Positions 47,740 to 57,340 of a stretch of 64,000 nt of DNA are shown here, in pieces. How positions within the stretch are numbered: position 1 is the stretch's first letter; every line of letters begins with the position of its first letter. Under the pieces are notes generated by a model. That model worked only from the letters and a program-made list of their open reading frames with translations. It had not been told where the DNA came from and did not search any database. A program made the translations under genes and the position numbers. The stretch is from Coccinella septempunctata (Eukaryota > Arthropoda > Insecta > Coleoptera > Coccinellidae), in the NCBI RefSeq assembly GCF_907165205.1, contig NC_058194.1, positions 19,592,856 to 19,656,855 on the forward strand. The letters are read 5' to 3'.

Positions 47740-47960
47740 GATGGCACCCTGCCTACCTTGCGCATACTTGCAATGGCGAGGTATTCTGTAACAAGGTTAA
47801 CAGGAGTTTCCGAGGGAGTTTCTAACACTTCCTGACAGAATGTGCACTCGTCAGTTTCTGATAAGCTCATTCTCATCATATGCTTCCAAGGAAGCCAGTG
47901 AGTTGTAACTTTTATCCAATTACTTCTTGGATCTTACAGTTTCAAAATCATGAACGAAAT
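47740..47960 (-). pseudogene. antisense retroelement C-terminal scrap
   Basis: The minus strand reads VTTHWLPWKHMMRMSLSETD and then ECTFCQEVLETPSE. This resembles the segment after RNase H in I- or Jockey-like LINEs (usual pattern: L-T-G-H-x-x-x-x-x-H-x-x-R-x-G-L, then C-R-F-C-x-E-x-x-E-T-x-E-H). The first Cys pair is kept, but the later His and Cys are lost. It is a short relic, and the clade cannot be told. Confidence 0.45.
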
Positions 47961-48290
47961 ATTTGGAACGATGCATTCCTGGAAGATTCCTCCAGAGCGT
48001 TTCTTTTTTGGTTTCTTCCATCTCAAGAAAGTGTTTCTTATAGGTGCATTTTCCTTTACCACAGACTGAAAAAACCTTGTTGTTCTTGTCCATTCGAGTT
48101 GGGATAAAACCTTAACCTAACATCCAATTCAATACGATGTCATGTGAATTTTCAATTCCATAACATTTATACTTCAGATCAGAGATATCTGACTCACTGA
48201 CCAATGATCATCAAAACTCTAAGGGTGCCTCCTGAAGTCCTAGAAAGCGGAAAAACAATGGAAAAATAAGATCTACTGCTGTGTACATAC
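47961..48290. other. Spacer, nothing recognised
   Basis: It may contain further decayed upstream sequence of the antisense retroelement scrap, but I could not follow it. Confidence 0.35.
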
Positions 48291-49364
48291 CCTAACTCTA
48301 TACGTCCTAAGACTACATGCCCTAACTCTACATTTCTAACTCTATACCTATATATAGTTGGGGAGCCCAAGAGGTCTCAAACATCAGTTCTTTTTAATTA
48401 CCTCCTCTCCTGGGCTACAAATTGTTTTCGCATTTATTATAAAAGTTATAAAGCATAATATTTTCTACAAATTTTGTCCGAAGCAAAAAAACGTTTTCGA
48501 GATATATGGCGATGATGTACATTAGACTGGGTTTCTACATTGACCTTAGCCTTTCGCATGTGTGGCTAAGCTCCTCGCCCTCTAACTAGAAAACGGTTGA
48601 GAGGGTAAAATTGCTTCAAACAAAAGTTTATAGAACTTTATTATCTACAACTTTCATAATGAATACAGCAAGGATTATAGGTGAAGAAAGGAGATATTTA
48701 AAAAACATGCCTCGTTATAATCTTCAAACTGTCAGATTAATAAAACACCCCTGATTAATGGGTCAACAACTCTGCAACACCGAGATTAACCATCTGTATG
48801 AAAATCTGAAACGCTCGAGTATGAACAAGTAACGATTTTTTTTGCATTTTCAAAGGACCGAATTGTCAGTCCCTTGAAAAGTAGCTTCTTATGGGTCCAA
48901 TTAACATGTCCACTAAAAATCTGACACGCTCTGAATTTTTTTTTTATATTCTCAACTCTTATTTACGGCCAGCCCCACCACGCAAACTGTCAGACTAACA
49001 TGAATTTATTATGAGAGACACGTAGGGCATTTACAGTACCTTAATCTGACACTCTCTAGTATGTACACCTGACGATTTTTCTTACATCTTTGAGAAACTG
49101 CAGACTCTTTCCCCACTTTTTTTTCTTTCTACCATCTAATCTTCAAAAACTAGGTCTCCACGACGCTCGAGTAAATCCAGATTTAGTCTCTTCAGCTCCC
49201 TAACTACTAGGTCAAAATGCGTGCCGTTTCTTTAATATAAGAACTATTGTACAACTGAAAAGTAACAAACAGTACCTAAATTTTTCACCTCACACCCATG
49301 TGACGGCGAAACAGCCAAGTCACATATTTTGACTAAGGTGTAGAGTTAAGGCGTGTAGAGTTGG
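48291..49364. repeat. Possible element bounded by inverted CCTAACTCTACA motifs
   Basis: CCTAACTCTA-type motifs occur at 48291, 48320 and 48335 on the plus strand, and their complements (TGTAGAGTTAAGG, TGTAGAGTTGG) at 49339 and 49354. This gives an inverted arrangement around about 1 kb of noncoding DNA. GTTGGGGAGCCCAAGAGG at about 48357 recurs at about 63255. It may be a DNA element with multimeric subterminal motifs. No target duplication was confirmed. Confidence 0.35.
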
Positions 49365-49451
49365 CTCTACATAAGATCAGATAACTTTTACTAAATACTA
49401 TTGGTGGGATGAATTAATCGATTGGCAATTTAAAGTGATCCTCCACAGTCC

Positions 49452-49461
49452 ACAAGGTTAT
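49452..49461 (+). repeat. 5-prime target-site duplication of Jockey element
   Basis: ACAAGGTTAT is repeated exactly at 57331-57340, directly after the poly-A tail. This fixes the outer limits of the retrotransposon. Confidence 0.9.
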
Positions 49462-49776
49462 CACTAACCAAGCTACGGAATATTTGATTCCGTCTGTGAA
49501 GTTGTGTAGGTTCTATATTTGTTATCGGAATTTTAATTCGTTAAAATTTTCAAAGTTGGTGTTCATCCTAAGTGTCCAGAGAATTTTCTCGTTGGTACTG
49601 CAGAAAACATCAGGTGAGCTTATTTTTCGTATCTTTCTTTCTGATTTTTCTCATAGCGTAGAGAATTTTTGATGAGCCGTTTTGTTTTTATGCATGAGAT
49701 ACATTTTTCTTTTGTCTTGAAAAATTTTATTTCCAATTTCTTCGAGTAGCGAAGTAATTATTAATTAGATTCTAAA

Positions 49777-51174
49777 ATGTCTGACCATTCGGACTGCGAG
49801 TCCGTAATGGAAGAAGACGCGCCAGAAATCGCTAATGTCGTGTCCGAACACGATATTTTGAGAGAGGAGAACGCAAGTTTGAAAGCGAGGGTGAATGAGT
49901 TAGATAGATGCGTATCTAGCTTAGTTGCTGAGATTAAAAATCTCAGGGAGAGGCTCGAGTTGCAGGAGGGAAATAAGGAAAGTCCTTACTCCAAAGCACT
50001 CAAGAAGAACATTATTTTGAAAAATGTCCAAGAAGTGAACTTACCGGTTCAAAAACAGAAGATGGAGGTGGTCAAAACCCCTCAAACCAAAATTTCCCCA
50101 CCCGCCAAAAGAGTGAGAAAGGATAGCTCCTCGTCAAATGAAGAGGCAAACAAGAAAAGAGTCTTGGAAACCCCAGCCCAAGAGAAAACCACTCCAGTGG
50201 AGAGAAAAGAAAAAATCCCCCCAGTTACCCTGAGGGGTACGTCCGAATGGACGTCAATTTCCAACGCGTTAATGCGAAACGGAATAAATTACAGCAGAGC
50301 GACTACTGTGAAGGACGGAATTAGGGTCGTTCCACAAACCGCGGAAGACCACAGAAGAATGACGGACTTCCTTCATAAAATAAATAGGGAGTTTTACACT
50401 CTTCAACGGGAGGAAGAAAAGAAAATCTATGCGGTAGTGAGATATCTACCGCTGGATGCAGATATCCCGACGATCCTTGACGACCTCAAGGATCAAGGGA
50501 TCGTCGATGCTGAGGTCATAAGAATGACCTCAAATATAACTAAGAGGCCGATGCCCTTATTGCTGGTTAAAACCCAGAATAAGGGTATCTTCGAGGTGAG
50601 AAGGCTCTACAACATGAACTGTGTTGTTGAACCTAAGAGAAGGACGACCGGGCCTGGACAATGTTACCGCTGTCAGCGATATGGACATGCCCAAAGTAAG
50701 TGCACTTTTCCATGGAGGTGCGTGAAATGCTCCGGTAATCACAGCTCCAAGGAGTGTACGCTCACCAGGGAGAACGAGGAGCGAAATGCCTCTTGTGTTC
50801 TCTGTGGAGAGCAAGGACATCCAGCCAGCTACAAGGGATGTAGCGAATGGAAATTGGTCACTAAAAAGACCAAGAGATCGCCAAGATCGAACCAGACCAG
50901 CTCGAGGCCAACACAAAATACACCGAGGCCATCCCCAAACTCTTCGGAAGTGAAGAAACCCCAGGAAACTGCAACCGAAGCAGTCAAAGAGACGAAGAAA
51001 CCAGAGAAAAAGACGGAAAAGGCAAAAACCGTCAAAAAAGCCGAAACCAGAAAAGGAATTTCTGGAATCACTGAGGAACTGGATAAGTTCACGAAAAACC
51101 TCCTCAGCACGATGATGCAGAATCTGGAGAAAGAGATTGAGAAGAAGATGCAGCAAATTATTAAGAATATTTAA
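49777..51174 (+). CDS. Jockey ORF1, gag-like nucleic-acid-binding protein
   Basis: This 465-aa protein would coat the element RNA and help it reach the nucleus. Seen: an acidic start; a heptad-like segment at residues 24-65 (ILREENASLKARVNELDRC) fitting a coiled coil for self-association; a Lys/Ser/Pro-rich linker; a region at about 150-290 with the layout of the PRE_C2HC domain of Jockey ORF1 proteins; then three zinc knuckles: CYRCQRYGHAQSKC (296-309), CVKCSGNHSSKEC (315-327) and CVLCGEQGHPASYKGC (340-355). The tail is Lys/Glu-rich. The frame is intact. The start is the first ATG after an in-frame stop, with leader AAAATG. Minus-strand ORFs here are shadows. Confidence 0.93.
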   Translation: MSDHSDCESVMEEDAPEIANVVSEHDILREENASLKARVNELDRCVSSLVAEIKNLRERLELQEGNKESPYSKALKKNIILKNVQEVNLPVQKQKMEVVKTPQTKISPPAKRVRKDSSSSNEEANKKRVLETPAQEKTTPVERKEKIPPVTLRGTSEWTSISNALMRNGINYSRATTVKDGIRVVPQTAEDHRRMTDFLHKINREFYTLQREEEKKIYAVVRYLPLDADIPTILDDLKDQGIVDAEVIRMTSNITKRPMPLLLVKTQNKGIFEVRRLYNMNCVVEPKRRTTGPGQCYRCQRYGHAQSKCTFPWRCVKCSGNHSSKECTLTRENEERNASCVLCGEQGHPASYKGCSEWKLVTKKTKRSPRSNQTSSRPTQNTPRPSPNSSEVKKPQETATEAVKETKKPEKKTEKAKTVKKAETRKGISGITEELDKFTKNLLSTMMQNLEKEIEKKMQQIIKNI

Positions 51175-51418
51175 TGGCTGACACGACGATAAAGAACAAT
51201 CTCATAATCGTCTCTTGGAACGTCGAAGGATTGAGAGCCCGCAGATCAGAATTCGAAGAACTGATTGAAGAGAAGAGACCGGATGTCATAGCTCTTCAAG
51301 AAACGAGACTTAACCCCAACGTTCGGATAGCATTTCCCAATTACGATATTTACAGAAATGATAGACCTAACAGCACAGGTGGCGTTGCTATACTGGCTAG
51401 AAGGAATATGGATCACCA
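51174..51418 (+). CDS. Jockey ORF2, first 81 codons (endonuclease start)
   Basis: The ATG shares its A with the ORF1 stop (TAATG), implying translation by termination and reinitiation. Residues NLIIVSWNVEGLRARR and DVIALQETRL give the first Asn and Glu signatures of the apurinic/apyrimidinic-type endonuclease that nicks target DNA. The following STGGVAILARR is also typical of the domain. The frame is interrupted after GATCACCA by a DNA transposon; readthrough adds only a few codons before TGA. The remainder of the gene is at 54591-57054 in matching phase. Confidence 0.92.
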
Positions 51419-51453
51419 CGAGGGGTGAACCGGTCATGAAAATGTTGTACACC

Positions 51454-51642
51454 ACAATTCAGACAATTCACACAATTCCTATAATAGCATATAAAACAGT
51501 TCAGACAATTCAACAATTCACACAATTCAAGAAAATTCATGGCAATTCACGGCAATTCACGGACAATTCAATACAATTCATGGCAATTCAATACAATTCA
51601 TGACAATTCAATACAATTCATGACAATTCAATACAATTCATA
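51454..51642 (+). repeat. Left CAATTC array of the nested transposon
   Basis: Variants of ACAATTCA, TGGCAATTCA and TGACAATTCAATACAATTCA are repeated in one orientation with spacing of about 8-12 bp. They may be transposase-binding sites. Confidence 0.88.
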
Positions 51643-51889
51643 GTTATGTATTTTTTTTTTTAATATATATTTTGGGAATTTTCTTCACATCACACTATGA
51701 GAGGTCCGAAACCACTCAATAATATGTCTTATAGATATAGCCAGATAGTAGTTAAGGCTAACTGAGGCTAGCTTACAGAAATTGCTTCTATCCATGGATA
51801 TCCTATACTTCATTGTTTGATGTACTATTAACCTCCCCTCATCAACATAGTTATATAGTTATATAGGCTGATTCAAACAACTTTGAAAT

Positions 51890-52210
51890 TCAACTGAATA
51901 AAATGTGAAAACGACCTAATATAGGATAAGAGCATTCCCTTCCATAACGACAACTTTGGATTTTTCCAAATTGAGGTATAAAATTGTATGATCCGAAAAA
52001 ATACATTCAGGTAAATTTTTTAAAATTCCCTCAGCAAATGGCTCTAGAGTTATTCTGTGCATAAAATCTTTTTGGTCAAAATGGGCAACCCTAATATTGA
52101 ATACAACAGAGCGTACCCGTTCGTAACGACAATTTCTGTAGGTTTTTCCAAATTGAGTTATAAAATTTTATGAAGCGAAGAAATACTTCTAGGTGGAATC
52201 TTTTGAATCA
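51890..52210 (+). repeat. Diverged tandem duplication inside the transposon
   Basis: Blocks near 51940 (CATAACGACAACTTTGGATT, then TTTCCAAATTGAGGTATAAA) recur near 52113 in similar form, a period of about 170-175 bp. The rest of 51643-53527 shows no gene. A perfect 11-bp stem AGACTTGGAGA / TCTCCAAGTCT lies at 52714-52751. Confidence 0.55.
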
Positions 52211-53527
52211 GTACCTTCTATCAAACTCAAATTGATCGAGTAGTTGAAAAAAATGGTTACTGTGCAAGCTATTAATTTTGAATCATACATCAACATGTCG
52301 AGTTATTTTATGGAATTTTATGAAAGTATGTGAAGTACTACAAAATAATAACACAACTTACCAGGTTTCAGAAACATGGTGCGTTGAAATCAAGATTGTG
52401 TTCTCATGAAAGCTGTTCGTTCAATTTATATGGAATAACAAAGAGCTTACAGAATAACCATCAAGAGATTCGACACACGTGCTGAAATATCTATGTCTAC
52501 TTTTTAAGTGCTGAAAACAATTATTAATATTATTAATTCATCTTCACTGACTAATCAACTAAAAATATATCCCTCTCCGAATTGCCCAATTCGGTGATCC
52601 TTAGTGTGTACCCACATATCTAGGAATTCATTCAACGCGAACCTTAATTATTACTTCACTAAAGCTCTATTGATTACAAACATTAGAGAAATGTTTCAAA
52701 TAATTTTTATTTTAGACTTGGAGAGACATCTCCAAGCGAGTCTCCAAGTCTTAGATGAACCTCCGAATGATCTTTGTCAGGTTGAGAGGGAAGAAGCTGT
52801 GAATATATAATTGACATTATTGCAATCGATATACCGATATGGACCGACATTTCGAATTAACATCTTCTCAGAAATTATAAAAGTGTTAAAAATGAGGTTG
52901 AAATAACCAAAATTATATGATATGCATTGAAGAAAGAACGCCCGTTCTTAACAATGATTTTAATGGGTTATTCCCAACAGAGTAATAAAACGGTTTCAAC
53001 CAAAGGAATCGTTTCAGGTACCTGCTATTGAACGCAAAGAGATCGGGACCAATATTCACCAATATTGTTGGTGAATAGTCCCTGTACAGGTTAACAATGT
53101 GTTTTGATGACTGTTCATGATGTAAAATGTTATATCGAACCAATTTACTCTATTCTCAAGAATGCACATGTCTCGAGAAAATTTGAAATTTTTAACTTTG
53201 AATCCCTCCAGGCCCGTACGGGCTGACAATGATCTTTGATGATTTTCATTGGTATAAATCAAGGTATGAATAATATCCGATTGCACCATATCTCATTCTT
53301 TTTCCAAGAGAAACTCAAATCCTAAAACGAGCATTAATATCTTTTTCAGAACTGTAAGAATTGTATACTGAACAATACAGTTATCCTTAGAGCGCGGCGT
53401 TGACAGATTGTAACTGTGGATGAAAGAAACCTGGCTTCACACCCGTAGGAAATTATTGTGTATCAATAAGAAATAATGAAAAAATTAGATGTTGTATAAT
53501 TCTTACCTGCTCAATCTTATATCACAT

Positions 53528-53655
53528 TCCGTCTGTTCCGATATTCCTGAACAGTACTGTCAGTATTTCAGAGACGATGCCTATTGGCCCAGTCGTTCGA
53601 GTTCAATAGTTATTCGATTGCTGGCCAGTAAAACCAGCAATATCGGAACAGGCCC
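53528..53655 (-). repeat. 128-bp MITE (TTCCGATATT ends)
   Basis: It is the reverse complement of the copy at 61994-62121, sharing CCGATATT / AATATCGG ends and the interior GACTGGGCCAATAGGCAT. It sits within the 3,164-bp transposon, so it inserted there or travels with it. Confidence 0.85.
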
Positions 53656-53862
53656 TTTAATTCAAATCACAGAATACAGAAATTAAACTCGGAGTTTGCA
53701 CTATTGCGCCGGCATGCGACTATATACATGTCTACATGAATATGACTATATACATGTCCATATACATGTGCACACCTCCCTTTTTCTGCGTCCTAATAGT
53801 TGGACAGGTTGGACACCTGTGAATTGCAAGACAGCGAATCGCCCAACAATTAGAAAATGCAT

Positions 53863-53940
53863 TGCAATTCATAACAATTCCAGACAATTCATGAGAATTT
53901 TCGAACAATTCACGGAAATTAATAGTTCGGAACAATTCTT
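53863..53940 (+). repeat. Internal CAATTC array
   Basis: Five to six copies of CAATTC-type units (GCAATTCATAACAATTCC onward) in the same orientation as the terminal arrays. Confidence 0.75.
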
Positions 53941-53964
53941 TATAATTTACGACGATGGGCAAGT

Positions 53965-54395
53965 TTCCTGAAACTCCAAAATCGAATTCAAATTATTTAT
54001 GGAAACCCATTTCCATTAGTTATACAACACGTAAGAGATTCGCTTCAAAATTCAGATATACACCCTTCGAAACTTAATAAACATTCGATTGTGTAAAAGC
54101 GTGTAATGTAGAATGCCCTTACTACAGTCTAGTAATTTTTGTCAATTCGACACCAGTGAAACCGATCAAGAAAATATAGAATTCCATATCCACCGAAATA
54201 TCCACATATTACAAAAAAAAATTTCTGAATTCTATACCTTAGAACATATCCATGTTCTATAAGAGAGCTCTTCTGAAATCACAATTTCCGACCGAATGCA
54301 ATGTGTTAAAATTCTAAAAAAATTAATTTCCATATATGTATTTGAGTTATAAAAATTCTTAGATTTTGAAATTTAGAAAAATAGTCCATTCTCCA
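53965..54395 (-). repeat. Repeat shared with 42340-42893
   Basis: This is the minus-strand counterpart of the block nested in the family-1 element at 42.3 kb (GGAAACTTGCCCAT end, AAGTTTCGAAGGGTGTAT interior). It is shorter than that copy owing to internal gaps. Confidence 0.7.
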
Positions 54396-54564
54396 CAATT
54401 CACGACAATTCTCAACAATTACTGACAATTCACACAATTCTTGGCAATTCACAACAATTCTTGACAATTCACCACAATTCCTGGCAATTCATGACAATTC
54501 TCAACAATTCTTGGCAATTCAATTCAATTCATGACAATTCCTGCAATTTGTACACCACAATTCA
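54394..54564 (+). repeat. Right CAATTC array of the nested transposon
   Basis: Units such as GACAATTC, GGCAATTCA and CAACAATTC are repeated in the same plus-strand orientation as the left array, not inverted. It ends in the direct copy of TTGTACACCACAATTCA. Confidence 0.88.
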
Positions 54565-54590
54565 CGACCGGTTCACCCCTCGGATCACCA

Positions 54591-57054
54591 TTTCGACCAA
54601 ATATTCAATGGACAAGAAGTAGAAGCAATATCGATTATTGTGAATACTAATCGAGGGCAAGTGAAGATTATTTCAACTTATAAATCACCGGATAAGGACA
54701 TGCTGGAAGAGGATCTAAAAAAGCTACTAGAAGGAAGACACCCGAAAATCATAATTGGTGATCTTAACTGCAAATCGCAGGAATGGAACAGTAGGGTGGA
54801 AAATACAAACGGGAGAAGACTGAAGATTTATGCTGAAAAACTTAATGCAGTTGTGATAGGACCTGATATACCGACCTACATACCAAGAGTAAATGGACTA
54901 CCCGATGTACTGGACATTGTCGTAATGAAAGACATCACTGAAGAAATCAGCATTGATACAATAGAAGACGGAACTTCAGACCACAATCCCATAGAATTCA
55001 TAGTGGGACATGGCCCAAGAAACGAAGAAGAGACACAAACCAAGGAACGCACAGACTGGGAGAAATATAAGAATTTACTTCAGGAGAAAATCAGGGAAAT
55101 TCCCCAAATAAACACCCAGGATGAATTAGATGAAGCAGTTGAAAAATTGGAAAATCATATAAAAGAAGCCTATGAAGAAAGCACCAAGAGAATAAGGAAA
55201 CCAATTCCGAAACATTCACATGGAGATACGCCAAGGGATATAAAGGAACTTATAAAAAAGAACAGAAGACTCAGGAAAATCTACAGAACAACAAAAAGAG
55301 AAGAAGACAAGAAGAAACTGAATAAGCATAGTCAGATATTGAAAAATGCTTTAACAGAACTGCGTAATAACAGATGGCACCAGAGATTAAGGGAACTGAA
55401 TACAATAGATCACTCGGCTTGGAAAATGCAAAAACGCTTACGACGAGAACAGACAGTTATACCTCCACTGCATGGAGCAAACGGAATGGTATATACGAGA
55501 CTTGAAAAAGCCGAAGCACTTGCCGACACAATTGAGAGAGAAGCCAGAATAAATTACAGAAATGATGATGACAATGAAGATCTAGAAGAAGAAGTGGAGG
55601 CAAACGAAGAACTGATGATGGAACCACCGGAAACCGAAATCATTCCAAAACCGGCTTCACCAACAGAAATCAAAGAGATCATAATGAAACTGAAAAACCG
55701 GAAAGCACCGGGAGAAGATAGGATAACGAATTATATGTTGAAGAAATTGCCTAGAAAAGGAATAGCAGCCTTGACGAATATAACAAACGGAGTGATGAGG
55801 ACCGAATACTACCCAAAGAGATGGAAAACTGCAGAAATGATAGTTTTCAACAAGCCTGGAAAGGAACGGAAATTTCCTCAAAATTATAGACCAATCAGCC
55901 TACTATCAGCACTAGGAAAAGTCGTCGAGAGGGTTATCGCCAAAAGGCTGAATGAGGAAACAGAAATGTTGAAGATAATCCCACCCGAACAATTTGGATT
56001 TCGACGAGAACACTCGACTGAACTCCAATTACTACGGCTCATAGAATACGTCACCGAAGGAATGCAGACCAAACAGGCCACAGGATTAGTTCTGATGGAT
56101 ATCGAGAGAGCTTTTGATAGAGTATGGCACGAAGGCCTAATCTACAAGATGAAAAGAGCAGGATATTCGACCAAGCTATGCAAGATTATAAGGAATTATC
56201 TGAGGAATAGAAACTTTTATGTGAAGATAGATGGAGCAACCTCTCAAACCAGACAATTGGAAGCGGGAGTGCCTCAAGGATCGGTACTTGGACCTCTGCT
56301 TTACGTAATATACGTTTATGATATCCCGAAGAATGCTAGGAATATGCTCACCTTGTACGCAGATGACACAGGAATAGCGTTCAGACATCGACGCCCAGAG
56401 ATCATACACCGGAGACTGCAGGAAGCCATAGATGAATTACTCAAATGGTGCATCAAATGGAAAATCCAAATCAATGGAAGAAAGACTCAAGCAATATTAC
56501 TGCAAAAGAGAAGATTGAGGATGGAAGAAAACCTTGAAGTTGATGGACAAGAGGTTGAATGGAAAAATGAAGCAACATACCTAGGAGTGACGCTTGACAG
56601 AGGACTTACATGGAAAAACCACATCAAATGTGCTGTTGATAAAACAAAAGCCGCAATGAGTAAACTTTATCCACTCATAGGCAGAAGAAGTCATATGAAT
56701 AAGAACATCAAGTTGACGATGATTAAAACTATTGCGCGACCACAACTCACATATGGATCGGCCGCATGGGGCTTCGCAGCCAAGACCCACATCAAGAGAA
56801 TACAGGCCACTGAGAATAAACTCCTTAGAATGGCGATGGACGTACCCTGGTTTGTTAGGAACAAACAAATCTACAAGGACTTGGAATGGGAACCAGTTAC
56901 AGAATTTATGAAGAGAAAGGCGGAAAGGATATTCGACAAAGCCAAACAACATCCAAATGAGGAACTACGAAGATTAGTCGACTACGATCCAACAGAAGAA
57001 GCTAGAAGGTCAAGAACCTACCACCGAAGACCGAGAGATCAGTTAAGGATTTAA
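54591..57054 (+). CDS. Jockey ORF2, remainder: endonuclease end and reverse transcriptase
   Basis: It continues the frame broken at 51418. The two parts together would give 902 residues, usual for Jockey. Seen in order: GDLNCKSQEWN (endonuclease Asp/Asn, 54757), TSDHNPIEF (catalytic SDH), KAPGEDRITNYML (RT start), NYRPISLLSALGKVVERV, PEQFGFRREHST, LVLMDIERAFDRVWHEG (first RT Asp), GVPQGSVLGPLL (56266), LYADDTGIAF (catalytic Asp pair, 56356-56367), YLGVTLDRGLTW and a basic C-terminal region without RNase H. The frame is open to 57054. A GTG at 54640 is not a real start; it lies inside the endonuclease domain. Confidence 0.94.
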
Positions 57055-57300
57055 ATGTAACCAAAGAAGAGCTTAACCTATAAAAGCTATAGGCAGCATA
57101 CAACTATCAACACGACTATGATCGTGTGAGAGTCCAGAAACCATAAGAGTCAACTGGTTAATAGGCAAAATGCCCGGAACCTATGAAGAAGCAGTTAAGG
57201 GTTTTTAGTGGGTCTCGAGCTCAGAGAGTGAGAATCCCCACACTGTTCCCCCTCAGCAGAGGGTGTGTTCGTTTGTTTGCAGATTTTCCCCCTGCTACAC

Positions 57301-57330
<30 letters not shown>
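57055..57330 (+). other. Jockey 3-prime untranslated region and poly-A
   Basis: This region matches the minus-strand sequence 40504-40717 through GGTTAATAGGCAAAATGCCC, GTGGGTCTCGAGCTC and CCCCCTGCTACAC. It ends in 29 A residues (57302-57330) followed by the target duplication. Confidence 0.9.
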
Positions 57331-57332
<2 letters not shown>

Positions 57333-57340
57333 AAGGTTAT
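57331..57340 (+). repeat. 3-prime target-site duplication of Jockey element
   Basis: ACAAGGTTAT is identical to 49452-49461. Confidence 0.9.

Larger units (their letters stand above)
51419..54582. mobile_element. 3,164-bp nonautonomous DNA transposon in ORF2
   Basis: The ends are perfect 17-bp inverted repeats (CGAGGGGTGAACCGGTC and complement), flanked by the 8-bp duplication GATCACCA at 51411-51418 and 54583-54590. Just inside each end a 17-bp sequence, TTGTACACCACAATTCA, occurs in direct orientation (51445-51461 and 54548-54564). CAATTC arrays follow. No transposase-size ORF is present. An 8-bp duplication is compatible with hAT, P, Merlin, Mutator or Zisupton types. GATCACCA does not fit the usual hAT target preference, so I leave it unassigned. 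It also holds a short MITE and a repeat seen at 42.3 kb. Confidence 0.9.
49462..57330 (+). mobile_element. Full-length Jockey-clade LINE with nested transposon
   Basis: A non-LTR retrotransposon with a 5-prime untranslated region (49462-49776), ORF1, ORF2, a 3-prime untranslated region and a tail of 29 A. It is flanked by the 10-bp duplication ACAAGGTTAT. Without the 3,172 bp contributed by the nested transposon and its duplicated site it is about 4.7 kb, typical for Jockey. The stop of ORF1 and the start of ORF2 overlap as TAATG. A truncated relative lies at 40504-41935. Apart from the nested insertion no inactivating mutation was seen, so it was probably competent when it inserted. Confidence 0.92.

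Noticed and set aside
50082..51156. Minus-strand ORFs of 60-199 codons opposite Jockey ORF1
   Set aside because: They are shadows of the plus-strand frame, with hydrophobic composition mirroring Lys/Glu codons on the other strand.
54640..54642. Apparent start of an 804-codon ORF
   Set aside because: The codon is GTG and lies inside the endonuclease domain. The reading frame extends upstream to the transposon boundary at 54591 and matches the phase of the ORF2 start at 51174.
55657..56952. Minus-strand ORFs opposite Jockey ORF2, and similar plus-strand ORFs at 41328-41969
   Set aside because: They overlap unambiguous reverse transcriptase coding sequence in the other orientation and have no family resemblance.
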